DNA of 64,000 nucleotides. Origin: Parapristionchus giblindavisi (Eukaryota; Nematoda; Chromadorea; Rhabditida; Diplogasteridae). Shown one piece after another: positions 1-10,577 of the stretch. The notes below the pieces were generated by a model that worked only from the letters and a program-made list of their open reading frames with translations, had not been told where the DNA came from and made no database searches. The position numbers and the translations under genes were made by a program. How positions within the stretch are numbered: position 1 is the stretch's first letter; every line of letters starts with the position of its first letter. The stretch lies in the NCBI GenBank assembly GCA_943737045.1, contig CALSFV010000139.1, positions 1 to 64,000 of the forward strand, given 5' to 3'.

Positions 1-798
1 ATAAAATGAGTTATACGAGGTAGTATAAGAAGACCAAGAGGTACACAAAAAACCATGCATATGGTAGAAGGGAAAGTAGGACAGCTGAGATTTGAGGCGC
101 ATGTGAGGAGAAGTTTAGGGGACATCCTGGGATGATAGATTGAATAAATAAGACACGCCCCTTTTCCCTGTCTGTCAATAGAAAGGAAGCAGACAGAATT
201 TACTGCACTACAGTACCTCTAGTAACTTCCTTTCCTTTAAGGGACATTATTTTGGTACGGAGTTGATGTTTTCCCCAAAGTTTTTTAAACATAAAACACA
301 ATTTAAACACAATACGGTGGGTCACCGGATCTGTAGCGATATGAGATGGCTCCACTGATCCTTATATCTTGCAAAGTTTCCAGACTGGTCCGACTTTCCT
401 AACAAATTCATCCTGCCATCTCACTTCGGGTCTTATCCTTGATCCCAAAATATACCCGATGAATATGTTAAATAAGGAGCGAACATTGTGCTACTCCCAA
501 CTGGAAGTGAACAGAGATCGAATGCATTTTTGGAACGTATCAGGTATATGAGATTTTAATTAAGACTAGCATAAAAGGTATAGTATTCCAAAGCCATTTA
601 ACGTAAGAATAAGTGCACCAAACCATGCCGTACCATTGGTCTACAGGAATAAATTATTTGATTAGATTTCAATCAATAGTAAGATGTGTTAAGTGTTTCA
701 GAAGTCTTGAGACAGAGATAATGAAAGAAACAAAAAGTCATTGACTAGATGAGTCTGAGTGTAGATCACGACAGGATATTAATCAGGTGGTAGGGAAT

Positions 799-838
799 AG
801 AGAGAGGGAGAGGGAGAGGGAGAGGGAGAGGGTGAGAG
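799..838 (+). repeat. (GGGAGA)n purine simple repeat
   Basis: About six to seven units of a 6-bp GGGAGA motif, all purine on the plus strand. Confidence 0.85.
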
Positions 839-1980
839 AAGGGGGAGATATAGAAATAGTAAGAAGCAGAGAGAGAGATTTAACTTGGAGGCTAAGAATG
901 AAAAAGTTAGAAAAGTGTGATTAATGGTAAGAGATACAGACAGAAACAGAAAGAAAGAGGAGAAGATAACAGGAGAGAATGGAAGAGTTGGAGAAATCTC
1001 AGCCAGGAGGTATGATCAGTAGCAAATGAATGCGTAATAAACAAAGTAGCTGTGGACCCGAAGCCAAAATGTTCCTCGTCAAAATACTGCAGTGATGGAG
1101 GAGACCACGAAAGTGCAGAGGCTATTTTTTATGAGGGAACGTTTTCAACAATCTAACCTCATCTAGAGTGAAATTGAACTACAAACTAGAGCACTTTTTT
1201 GTTTATCATTAAAGATTATTTTAATTATTAAATTATTATATTTTCCTCTTCCAAGCGACCACAGCCAGGTTGTGCATATTGACAGATTATAGAGAACAAA
1301 GAAATAGTGCGCACTACAAAATGGCTTCATTGAACGAAATAAACAAATCTATGTACCTCCTACAAGCGAACTCATCTAATGAATATGAACTAACGCTTAT
1401 AGTTAGGACCTACATGCCTTTTCCTATCGTTTTTTTACAATATAATATAATATAAACAATGAATAAGCAATAACCGCTAAAAGACTAGGTGTAAAAACAG
1501 TCTGCCCACACTATATGACTCACCTTCATGTCTATTTCTGTTCACAGACTCTAACTGAAGATGAAGATGACCTAACTTTGGTATTTTTGACTCACGAAAA
1601 CACCATGGTTGGAAGATAAAAGGTGAATATTTGAGCTGAGCTTTTTTTCACAATGAACCAAAGAGTAACCTACTATTTATGTGCTTTAATCTTTCAATTA
1701 GAACATTTATTATGAATTATCTTTGTTTTCACGCTCTTTAGAGAAGGTAAATATACCTATGCACAGTATCGTATCAAGTCGCTAAGCAACTTTATCTAGC
1801 AGCATGCACAATGAAAATTGAATTAGCCAAAGGGGGAACCCGCAATTCGGGAACTGCAAATGAGCAAGGAAAGATCAAGAATGTCCTCCCCTCCTTGGTC
1901 TATCCCCAAGTGTCATCATACTAATAGACAACTTAGTTACTCCCTGTGATGAGGTCACTCTCATTAGCTGTCTTGAATGA

Positions 1981-2110
1981 TTGGGAGGGGGGAGAGGAGG
2001 GAGAGGAGAGAGAGAGGAGAGAGAGAGGAGAGAGAGAGAGAGAGCGAGAGAGAGCGAGCGAGTTAGAGAGGGCGAGAGAGAGAAGGAAGGAGTAAGGGAA
2101 GAGAAACAGT
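1981..2110 (+). repeat. GA-rich polypurine tract
   Basis: GAGAGA and GGAGAG units run nearly uninterrupted, almost all purine on the plus strand. A second similar tract lies at 2208-2340. Confidence 0.85.
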
Positions 2111-2584
2111 TGATGACCTCTTCGGACTACGGAGATGGCCACTTCAACTGCTCTACAGTGATTGCATCAAGTCCTCATTTTATAGAGAGGCCCTTGCTTG
2201 TAACCAGACGGGTGGAGAGAGGAGAGAGAGGTGGGAGGAGGAGAGAGGGGAAAGTTGGGAAGAGGGAATGAGAGATGGAGGAGGAGGAGGAGGGAGAGGG
2301 AGGTGGGAAGAAAGAGGGAAAGAAAAGAAGAGGAAATTGGTCAAGACAACGATCTAATCTATCTCAAGTATGTACATCTATCAGATAAGATAAGACGGAA
2401 ATTATAGAGAATCATGAAATATAATGCATAAGACGGGAGGCACAAATTTACAGTGGATAGCTTTACAATCTTTTTTTTTTTAAATTGTTCCATCAACAAA
2501 GACAAATGTTTTGACTAATTGTAAGTCAATTTGGATGTTGAGACAGCTTTTTAAAAATCTACAAACATTGAGCGTATTAATTAA

Positions 2585-2787
2585 AGGCAAACCCCAGGCT
2601 AATTTCACTCTCCGCAACGATAGAAATCGATGTAACGATAGAAATTGATCGATGGAGAACCCTAATGGCGACCCAGCTAAAATAACATCCAAATGCTGAT
2701 AAAGTTGTTTAAATGAATGAATGAATGAAACGATAGAAAGAGAGTGTGACCAGAACGGCTAGTATCAAATTAGCTCGGTGTGCCACT
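2585..2787. mobile_element. TTAA-flanked MITE, family AGGCACACC (copy 1)
   Basis: The termini are inverted: AGGCAAACCCCAGGCTAATTT on the left and the complement of AATTAGC..GGTGTGCCACT on the right. The left flank is TTAA and the right flank TTGA, read as a decayed TTAA duplication. Homologous copies lie at 8398-8504 and about 44339-44455, all sharing GCTAATTT termini and an internal GAGAG..TG.CCA..CG block. This copy is longest and carries an (AATG)n stretch at 2713-2730. No coding capacity is visible. Confidence 0.6.
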
Positions 2788-4287
2788 TTGAAAGCGAGTA
2801 AATATGATCAAAAGTTCTCCGAGTCCTAATAGCAAATTCAAGAACCAATCAGGCCTGAAAACGCCTCTCTCTATGCACGTGTCAGGCAACTTTTGACTGA
2901 TGTCCGCCTGCCTAGTGAACTATGCATAGAAAAGTGGCCCTGCGGCGTAGCCGAGACGGGTTTGGTCATGGGGTCAGAAGTATGCATAGATTAATGGGGA
3001 TGGCACTGAAGTGAACAGAAAAATTCCGTAGCAACATGTCTTTACGGAATCCTTTCATCATAGGTAAGAGAATCATTCCAATATAGGTGAGGGAATAGGG
3101 TCGAATTCCCTTATCTATTATATAAGGGAAGATTTCAGTAAAGAGTCTTTTCTAGGGAATCATTCCCTTTCCGATAAGGGATTATTCTGAGGGTGTGGGT
3201 GACGTCATATGGGTGATAGCTTGGATGAGTTATTGGATGAGGGCGGCCATGTGACGGACGGAGGGTTTGGTAGATGAGAGATGAGGGCAATGATTATGGA
3301 CAATGGTGACGTGAAAAAAGGAGGATCAGAGTTCATGTGACTTATAAAAGATGAGAGCCAGACACAAAGTGAAGATTCAAGATAGATTTTCTATATTTCA
3401 ATCCTAGATTGAAGAACAAAAACTGTATGCCAACGAGAGTCATAGGAATTTGACCTAATTTTTCTCAATGTAAACCTAGCAAAAGCTCTAGAAACGTATT
3501 TTCATCCCATATAAGTGCGACTCTGAACACGCGTTCGCAATTTGCTCGCTGAAGTGCTCGCTGCGCCCACATGTTAGAACAATTAAAGTAAAAACATAGC
3601 TATGAAAAGTGGTCTGTGGCCGCGAAAAAGACAACGACTAAAGGTTTCCTGATGTTGAAAGTTGGGGGTTCGTCGAAGAGGATGAAAAGGTCAGGAATAA
3701 TTGACAGTTGGATATCTTTCTCTGCCAGACTTCTACAGGCAGAGTGCATAGAATATTTTTGATATTGAAGAGACATTCACCAGTTTCTTCATATCGTTGT
3801 TCAATGGATAATTGACAGAGTAGTAGATCAAATATCAAAGTTCACAGATTAAGAAAACGTCTCAAGTATCGGATGAGTTGACGATGATGGACAAAAGGAG
3901 CGAAAGATGTTCGAAGCTGATAAGAGGACGGAGTAATCGTGGTGATGATGAGGTTGATGAACTTCGATGATAAAAAGACAACTGACAGAAGGTTCAACCT
4001 TGCCCTTTTAAGTTTTTTAAAGGTTTGGATTTATTGTGTCATAATATTTATATTGTATTTGTGTGATTTTAAAGTCACAAAGGTATTTTAAGTGAATGTC
4101 GATGGCCTTTTCTGAATAGATTTCGGTTTTCGGCAATGCTTTCAAGATGCTTGATAAATATTTAAATTTCTGCGAGAAATAAATTAAGTACCTCAACCAT
4201 CGTGCTGGGCTTCTGATTCATGTACTTCCCAACGAGCACGATGAACTGAATTTGTAAATTATTTTAAAATTTAATTTGTTATTTTTA
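2788..4287. other. Intergenic, nothing firmly supported
   Basis: I see no convincing gene. There are weak palindromic pieces at 3100-3185 around GGGAA/TTCCC motifs and a TGACGTCA site near 3200. The sequence from 3190 to 3330 is G/A-rich. Confidence 0.5.
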
Positions 4288-4291
4288 TTAA

Positions 4292-6296
4292 GAGAGATGG
4301 CCGTTAAGACTCGACCACCCCCCCCCCCCCCCCGGAGACACGTTGCGCTAGCAATGGGAACTGGGGGTCCATATTTGGGTGTTAGGAGTGTTACCGGCCC
4401 TTATTACAGTAGAAATTTCCTGTTTGTGCCCTCAGGCTATAAGAAAAATTAATTTAAGTGCGAAAACGTTTAAAATCATAATTTCTCAAATTGTTGAGAT
4501 GAAGTCTAAATATCATTTGCGATGCGTCTAGGGTGCACAAACCTTGCTAATTCACTATTAGCATCGAATGCGCGTTGATTCCTAAATCACTTTTTTTGAC
4601 TTAAATTTTTGTTTTTTTTTCGGACTAATCATCGCTTGTTGTAGATTGCTGCAGAGTTTTCCGACCAGGTATTGTAACCTAAGCAATTCTGCATCGATTT
4701 CACTTAAAACTGGGTTCTCCACGTTAGACCCAGTTGTCGAATTTTTCGCTCGAACTTCCGTTATCGATGGTTTTCCCGAACAAATGCTGTATTTTCCAAA
4801 CGATTTGTGCGGAATTGTGGTCTACTCAAAGTTTAGAGGTGAGACGAGTAAAATGACACAAAAAGCCCATTACTTGGATCAATTTGAAAAGCTCGATTTT
4901 CACGATCCCCATCCTCATGACCTTCATGGTCCGAAAATTTCAAAATTTCTCAAGTTTGAAATGTTTTCATTTATGTGGCTTATTGTGAAGTACTAATGAT
5001 GTGAATAATATTCAGCCAATGCTCAATGGTTCATCTCTCCTTTCAACCATTTTTCGAAAATTTTCGTTCTAAATGCGTGCGAAAAATCAGAATTGTGTTT
5101 GAATCATTTTCCAACTTGCTTTCTGTAACATTCCGTCAAAGTACTTTGCAATGTACATAATCAATATGAAAATCGTTTATTTTCGAAAATTTATTTTTTT
5201 TGTGCCATGACCCCGGAGTCATGAAAATCGATTTTTCAAAAGTGAGCCGAATACCGGGATTTCAGTTCTACTATGTTTACTCGTCATGAAACTTCACATT
5301 GGCATTGTCATTTGCTCATTATCGCAGCATTCGAGTCGACAAACTGCAATATTTCAGAAATTTGCCGTGAAAGTAGGCACTCAAATTGAATTATATAAAA
5401 TATCGAAAATAAACGAATTTCATATTGATTATGCACATTGCAAAGTACAAAGACAGAATGTTACAGAAAGCAAGTTGGAAAATGATTCAAACACAATTCT
5501 GATTTTTCGCACGCATTCAGAACGAAAATTTTCGAAAAATGGTTGAAAGGAGAGATGAGCCATTTAGCATTGGTTGAATATTATTCACATCATTAGTACT
5601 TCACAATAAACCACATAAATGAAAATATTTCAAACTTGAGCAATTTTGAAATTTTCGGACCATGAGGGTCATGAGGATGGGGATCGTGAAAATCGAGCTT
5701 TTCAAATTGATCCAAGTGATGGTCTTTTTGAGTCATTTTACTCGTCTCACCTCTAAACTTTGAGTAGACCACAATTCCGCACAAATCGTTTGGAAAATAC
5801 AGCATTTGTTCGGGAAAACCGATAACGGAAGTTCGAGCGAAAAATTCGACAACTGGGTCTAACGTGGAGAACCCAGTTTTAAGTGAAATCGATGCAGAAT
5901 TGCTTAGGCTACAATATCTGGTCGGAAAACTCTGCAGCAATCTACAACAAGCGATGATTAGTCCGAAAAAAAACAAAATTTTAAGTCAAAAAAAGTGATT
6001 TAGGAATCAACGCGCATTCGATGCTAATAGTGAATTAGCAAGGTTTGTGCACCCTAGACGCATCGCAAATGATATTTAGACTTCATCTCAACAATTTGAG
6101 AAATTATGATTTTTAAACTTTTTCGCACTTAAATTAATTTTTCTTATAGCCTGAGGGCACAAACAGGAAATTTCTACTGTTTTGTGTAATAAGGGCCGGT
6201 GACACTCCTAACACCCAAGTATGGACCCCCCATTCCCATTGCTTGCGCAACGTGTCCGGGGGTGGTCGAATATGATCGAGTCACGGAACATGCCTC
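4292..6296. mobile_element. 2 kb foldback element with TTAA target duplication (FB-A, copy 1)
   Basis: The left half (4292-5170) and right half (about 5430-6296) are near-complete inverted repeats about a central loop of roughly 250 bp. TTAA sits exactly outside each end (4288-4291 and 6297-6300), as expected for piggyBac-type TTAA duplications. The termini GAGAGATGGCCG and GCATG..CTC are only partly matched. Each arm contains the same open frame of about 116-127 codons (4646-4996 plus, 5593-5976 minus); this follows from the symmetry and is weak evidence of coding. Three near-identical relatives sit in the 8.4 kb array (44539, 52947, 61363). Family name is mine; assignment to piggyBac is inferred from TTAA alone. 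Confidence 0.8.
4318..4333 (+). repeat. Poly-C run of 16
   Basis: Sixteen consecutive C within the left terminus of the foldback. Relatives at 44562 have only five C at this place, so the run expanded in this copy. Confidence 0.9.
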
Positions 6297-6300
6297 TTAA

Positions 6301-7755
6301 TCATTTAAAAAATTACCTGGTATACGAGAATGCCGAAACACAGACACCACAGCGCCAGCCTGGAATGGAAAACTTATTTCAGAGGTTAAATATACTTTGT
6401 CTCGTTCTTTTCTCTTCTTTTACGTCCCTTTCATCATTTTAATGCATACATTGGCGGAAGAAGTTTGTCTAATTTAAGTACGTTTCATTCACATTTTAAA
6501 TACAACATCTAAATCAACTATGCAGTGATTTTTGCGACATGAGGAAAATAATTTTGAAATTTAAAAAAATTAAAATTAACCAAAATGCTCTCGTCTTTCC
6601 ACTCCTCGTCCGCGTCACTCGACCGAGTCCGTGACCTGAGGTATTCTCGAGGAACCGATAAACGGGATACGATGTGGTCTAGAAAATATTTTTTAAACTC
6701 GTTTCCTATAAGAGAAATGGTACAGTGCCAATACACCAGTACAGCGCAAGAAAATACACGTAGATAGTGTTTGTATTCCAGAACTATAGCAGTTTTCTAA
6801 TTAGCCAAGACTGTTCTTCTCCCTGTATTTCATGGAGCCATAAACCCTTGTTTTATTTTCATTCTCAAAATAAATATGTACTGGGAGGAGCCAATTTGCC
6901 TATATCTCCCTATATCCAATGTTCACGAATGTGCGCAAAAATTTTTACTGAGCTTTGCTTAATTGAAAAATCGCACACTAACCATGCGGCATGCCGAAAC
7001 ACCATGAAGCATATTATTTATTGGTATTACTAATATTTCGACTTTGTAATATTACCACATATCATTTATTTTAACATTTTAATAATTATTCACGTAATAT
7101 ACTGTACTCTACCTCATTCTCCGAATCTTTGTCCTTCCTCGGAAAGGCGCAGATTGCATTGTACAAGTGACTCAGTCCCATTATCGATCGACGATAGTGA
7201 TCTACCCTTGAACCATTCGACCAACCTGAAATTCAAGATAATGAAATATCAATGAAAAAAAGACTGGTCAATGAAAACAATTGCGAAATGCGCTCTGGAT
7301 GAATGAAACTAGAGGCCATATCCATGAACTGTGGCAAACAGTGTGACGACGCACAACGGTGTGGAAGCCCCCCCCCCTCTACGTTTGTGAGTACGTTTGC
7401 AGGCAAACGATTTGTCACCGTTCATAGCCCTATGCAGATTATGCCTGCAAAACCAATGTGATAGAAAGCAAAGAAGCGATAGTACGAAAACAGCCAGTGA
7501 CGTATTGAAAATGACTGGCCGTCCATTGACACCACTATAAGGTCCGGAATAATACATTGAATGCATAGCTAACAAGGAGATGTAGACGATGGGGAAGGAA
7601 TAGGAGAAGGCATTAGGGTTTAGGTAACGGTGAGTGAGGAAGACAATGTGGATAAATAGTCAACAGAATAAGGAAGGTTTAAGGTTTTTGATCTTTTGAT
7701 TAGACGATGAAAGAGTAAAGTTCTAATATTGAGCGTAATGGTTGTAAAGCTATAA
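6301..7755. other. Intergenic, nothing firmly supported
   Basis: Only short frames without recognisable motifs. A run of nine C lies near 7370. Confidence 0.5.
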
Positions 7756-7758
7756 TTA

Positions 7759-7850
7759 TGCATCGTTACATTTGCCTTACGTGCCTACGCCGTAACCGCT
7801 TCCACCGCATCTCCGTCGCTACGGCGGAGGTTACGGCGTAGGCACGTGCA
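7759..7850. mobile_element. PIF/Harbinger-like MITE with TTA duplication (shortened copy)
   Basis: The 92-bp palindrome begins TGCATCGTTACATTTGCC and ends GGCACGTGCA, flanked by TTA on both sides (7756-7758, 7851-7853). It matches the complete elements at 41536, 46508, 54916 and 63336. It lacks about 16 bp of the right arm (the AAGGCAAATGTAACAG block), so that arm is internally deleted. The 3-bp TTA duplication is characteristic of PIF/Harbinger elements; superfamily placement is inferred from this. Confidence 0.75.
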
Positions 7851-7884
7851 TTAGGATGAAATCAGAAAGAAAAAAATATATTAT

Positions 7885-7980
7885 CAGGGTTATCTCCCTT
7901 CCTACCTCATCATTAAAGATTCTCGAATTCGACCCTAAACCCCCATCCTTTAAAAACTGCCACCGACCCAAAACCAAAAT
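7885..7980 (+). mobile_element. LINE fragment: end of ORF and 3' UTR (family 2)
   Basis: This is homologous, in opposite orientation, to the minus-strand LINE tail at about 24590-24700. In both, an open frame ending LIIK.S.IRP meets a stop (TAA here, TGA there) and is followed by a conserved stretch reading CC(T/A)TCCTTT.AAAACTGCCACC. Here the homology ends at an A-run near 7981. The parent family differs from the LINE at 10523. Confidence 0.6.
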
Positions 7981-8397
7981 AGAAAAAAAAAAACCAAAAA
8001 GATCCACTGATCACGCCTTCTGCTACAGTCAGGAAAGAATTCAGAGGGGAGGAGCCTCTAGTGCTATCCTCTTCTGGTTTATACATATCACCTCTTAAAA
8101 AAAGAAATCGAAGCTACCAGTAAGACGGAGCTAGCAATGTCCAATCTTGCGTCGACATCTCATAAAACAGAATCACAAAACAGATGTGCGGTGTTTCTTA
8201 CGTACTTGTTCTATGGTGGCGCGAACGTTGCTAGCAAGCTATAGTTCATGCTTCTTGTTAGCGTGCCATATTTTAGCAGGCTAGTTACTTCACATTTCAG
8301 TATAGTTAAAATAATCAGTAAATGAATACATGATAATGTACAACTATAAGTTGGCATGTACATTAGATATAAAAATGAGTAAGTTGGCAATTATTAA

Positions 8398-8504
8398 AGG
8401 CACACCTCAAGCTAATTTTACTATTGGCTATACTCTCTCGTAGGCAAAGAGAGCGAGAGAGTGTGGCCACAGCGGAGAGTGTCAAATTAGCATGGGGTAT
8501 CACT
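8398..8504. mobile_element. TTAA-flanked MITE, family AGGCACACC (copy 2)
   Basis: The compact 107-bp element has ends AGGCACACCTCAAGCTAATTT and AAATTAGC..GGGGTATCACT, with perfect TTAA on both sides (8394-8397 and 8505-8508). The interior is the palindromic GAGAGTGTGGCC..GGAGAGTGT. It is the cleanest copy of this family in the window. Confidence 0.75.
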
Positions 8505-8639
8505 TTAAGGTTGCAATATGCTTTGTGTCGTGAGTCTGCAGTGCAAAAGTGAAAGTGCTTGAAGATCAGAAGATTCGGGGGAAGAAGAAGCGGATAATGA
8601 GAGGTGATAGATCAACAGTGATAATGACCAGATAAAATA

Positions 8640-9030
8640 TAGCAGAATGGGATGGGAAGATGGAGAGGTAGAGGGAGGGGGATAAGGAGAGGGAGGGGTA
8701 GAGGGAGAGGAGAGTAAGATAAGGAGAGGGAGAGGTAGAGGGAGGGGGATAAGGAGAGGGAGAGGTAGAGGAGGGATAGAGGAAGAGGAAAAAGTAGAGG
8801 AGAGTTGGATAACGAGAGGGATAGGAAGAGGAAGAGGCAGAGGAGAGTGGAATAAGGAGAGGGAGAGGGAGAGGGGAGGGGACAATAGATTCAGAGAGAA
8901 GTAGAAATAGATGAGAACAAGAGGGATAAGGGGAGGTAGAGGTACAAGGAGGAGGATAGATGGAGAGGGAGAGAAGAGGTAGAGGGAGGGCAAGTGGTAG
9001 AAATGGAAAAGGCGAGGAGGGGAAGAGAGA
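8640..9030 (+). repeat. GA-rich purine minisatellite
   Basis: About 390 bp made almost wholly of purines with thinly interspersed T, built from GAGAGGTAGAGGGAGG and GGGATAAGGAGAGG units. The 200-codon frame on the minus strand (Leu/Pro/Ser-rich) arises from this composition and is not a gene. Confidence 0.85.
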
Positions 9031-9107
9031 CTGCGAGACAGAATCAGCATGGATGCTAGATGATGCTTAAGATGCATGAGGGAGTCAGACAGGTGATAAA
9101 GAAACAC

Positions 9108-10520
9108 AAAAAAGATAATAACGAGGTCTCAGGCGGATATGGGACAGTTGTCGTTGTGATGTTGTGATGACTCAATTCATATTTATGTTTATATTTCATT
9201 ACACGGTAAACTTGACATAGAAGAAGCAAAATTTGATTGATAGGACGAAAAATTAAGTAACAAGCCCATATTGTAGTTACTGGATCACAGTATATGGGAG
9301 GGCAACCTTATACAGTTCTATTTAAAAATCCCTAACCCAACAGTGGATATAGAGCCTCTATGGGTAATAATCACCTCATAGTAAGTGAAACGCCCCCGAG
9401 ACCATCTTTGACTGTTACATTAAAAAAGATGTTTATGATAGTTTCGGATCTTCTCTCAAACTTATCATAATGATCACTGACCATCGATATATAAAAGCAA
9501 GATGAAACATATTTTTTAAATATAATATCAGTGGACCAGTATTATAGCAATGTAGCGCCTAAGTTTTCCTATATAATTCTATCTATAAGGTACAAAGCAA
9601 ATCAGTAGATATCAATCAATCAACCAGTCAATCGCTATCAACTTCACACATTGGGGGGGGGGACCAGGGCCGAAACACTGGATCGAATGTATTATACACT
9701 AGTCATTGAATAATTTCTCTTAGAATACAACCTACTTCAAAAACATTCTCTCATTACTTTTACTCTAATTGGTGTGCTAGGATATGGATGTTGAGCTGTG
9801 ATGTTGAGTTATCACTAGATATAACTTCAACGATGAGCTTAAGATTCCAAAAAGACGAGGGAAAACAATGAAAAGTGGATGTGGCCATAAAATGTTTTCA
9901 TTCGGCAGAGTAGTCAACATTCCTGGGTAGGTTAAACAACTCATAGACAAGAGAGAGCACGATTCTAAAAAAATGAGTTACTAATGGAATTGAATAACAT
10001 GCACAACAGAAATATCTGAAAGAAACGTTCAAGGAAGGACTATGTTCACAACTAGAATCATATTATGATATCATCATTCGAAACAGCGCAATGGCTAGGT
10101 AGTTTGTGAAGTAAGAATGTTGGATTTCAAGACAATTTTTCGCTGTGATTCTGGCACTTTGTTCACATTCAGTGATCCTCGTTTTACTTTTATTAAAGAT
10201 TTATTGGAGCGCATTCACCTACAATAAAATATTCATGCCAAGTATATAGTATCGCAAGAATTCAAACTGTTCGGAGGGATTTTTAGAAACGAGAGTTTGC
10301 GCGGCAGCGGGACCTTCGACACAGCATTTCATCGGCGTTCATGGTCATGAACATTTTTTTAAAAATAATAATAATAATAATAATTTGCCAAATATTTCTA
10401 ACCATTGGGTTCGAACTCTTTTTAGCGGTATTCAGGAGACAAACCAATGTGCTACAGGAGATCTTGTAGGAATGGATCGCTGACGATTAAATAGTTAGGG
10501 AAAAAAGCATAACTTTTCGC
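9108..10520. other. Intergenic, nothing firmly supported
   Basis: AT-rich sequence without a supportable gene. A run of ten G lies at about 9652-9661 and an (AAT)n repeat at about 10363-10384. Confidence 0.5.
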
Positions 10521-10522
10521 CT

Positions 10523-10577
10523 ATGCTATTTCCAACTTATGGCTATTTCCAACTTATGGCTATTTCCAACTTATTAG
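10523..10577 (+). repeat. 17-bp tandem repeat at LINE 5' truncation
   Basis: Three adjacent copies of GCTATTTCCAACTTATG lie exactly where the LINE homology begins, possibly a product of the truncated insertion. Confidence 0.75.

Larger units (their letters stand above)
1..2580. other. Gene-free stretch with GA-rich tracts
   Basis: I see no supported gene. Purine-only simple repeat of the GGGAGA type lies at 799-838, and broader GAGAGA tracts at about 1981-2110 and 2208-2340. Reading frames across these are low-complexity artefacts. Around 1283-1315 there is a short match to the TTAA MITE family that is complete at 51459-51581 (shared core AGAGAACA..GAAATAGTG). A short segment near 310-335 resembles one near 15728-15748 (shared CACCGGATCTG.AGCGAT). 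The rest is unremarkable AT-rich sequence. Confidence 0.6.

Noticed and set aside
2950..2990. GTAGCCGAGACGGG resembling a tRNA-Leu 5' half
   Set aside because: No B box or matching acceptor stem follows.
8505..9107. 200-codon minus-strand frame rich in Leu, Pro and Ser
   Set aside because: It lies over a GA-rich minisatellite, and its sequence is dictated by that composition.
10405..10418. GGGTTCGAACTC resembling a tRNA B box
   Set aside because: No A box at the required distance and no cloverleaf.
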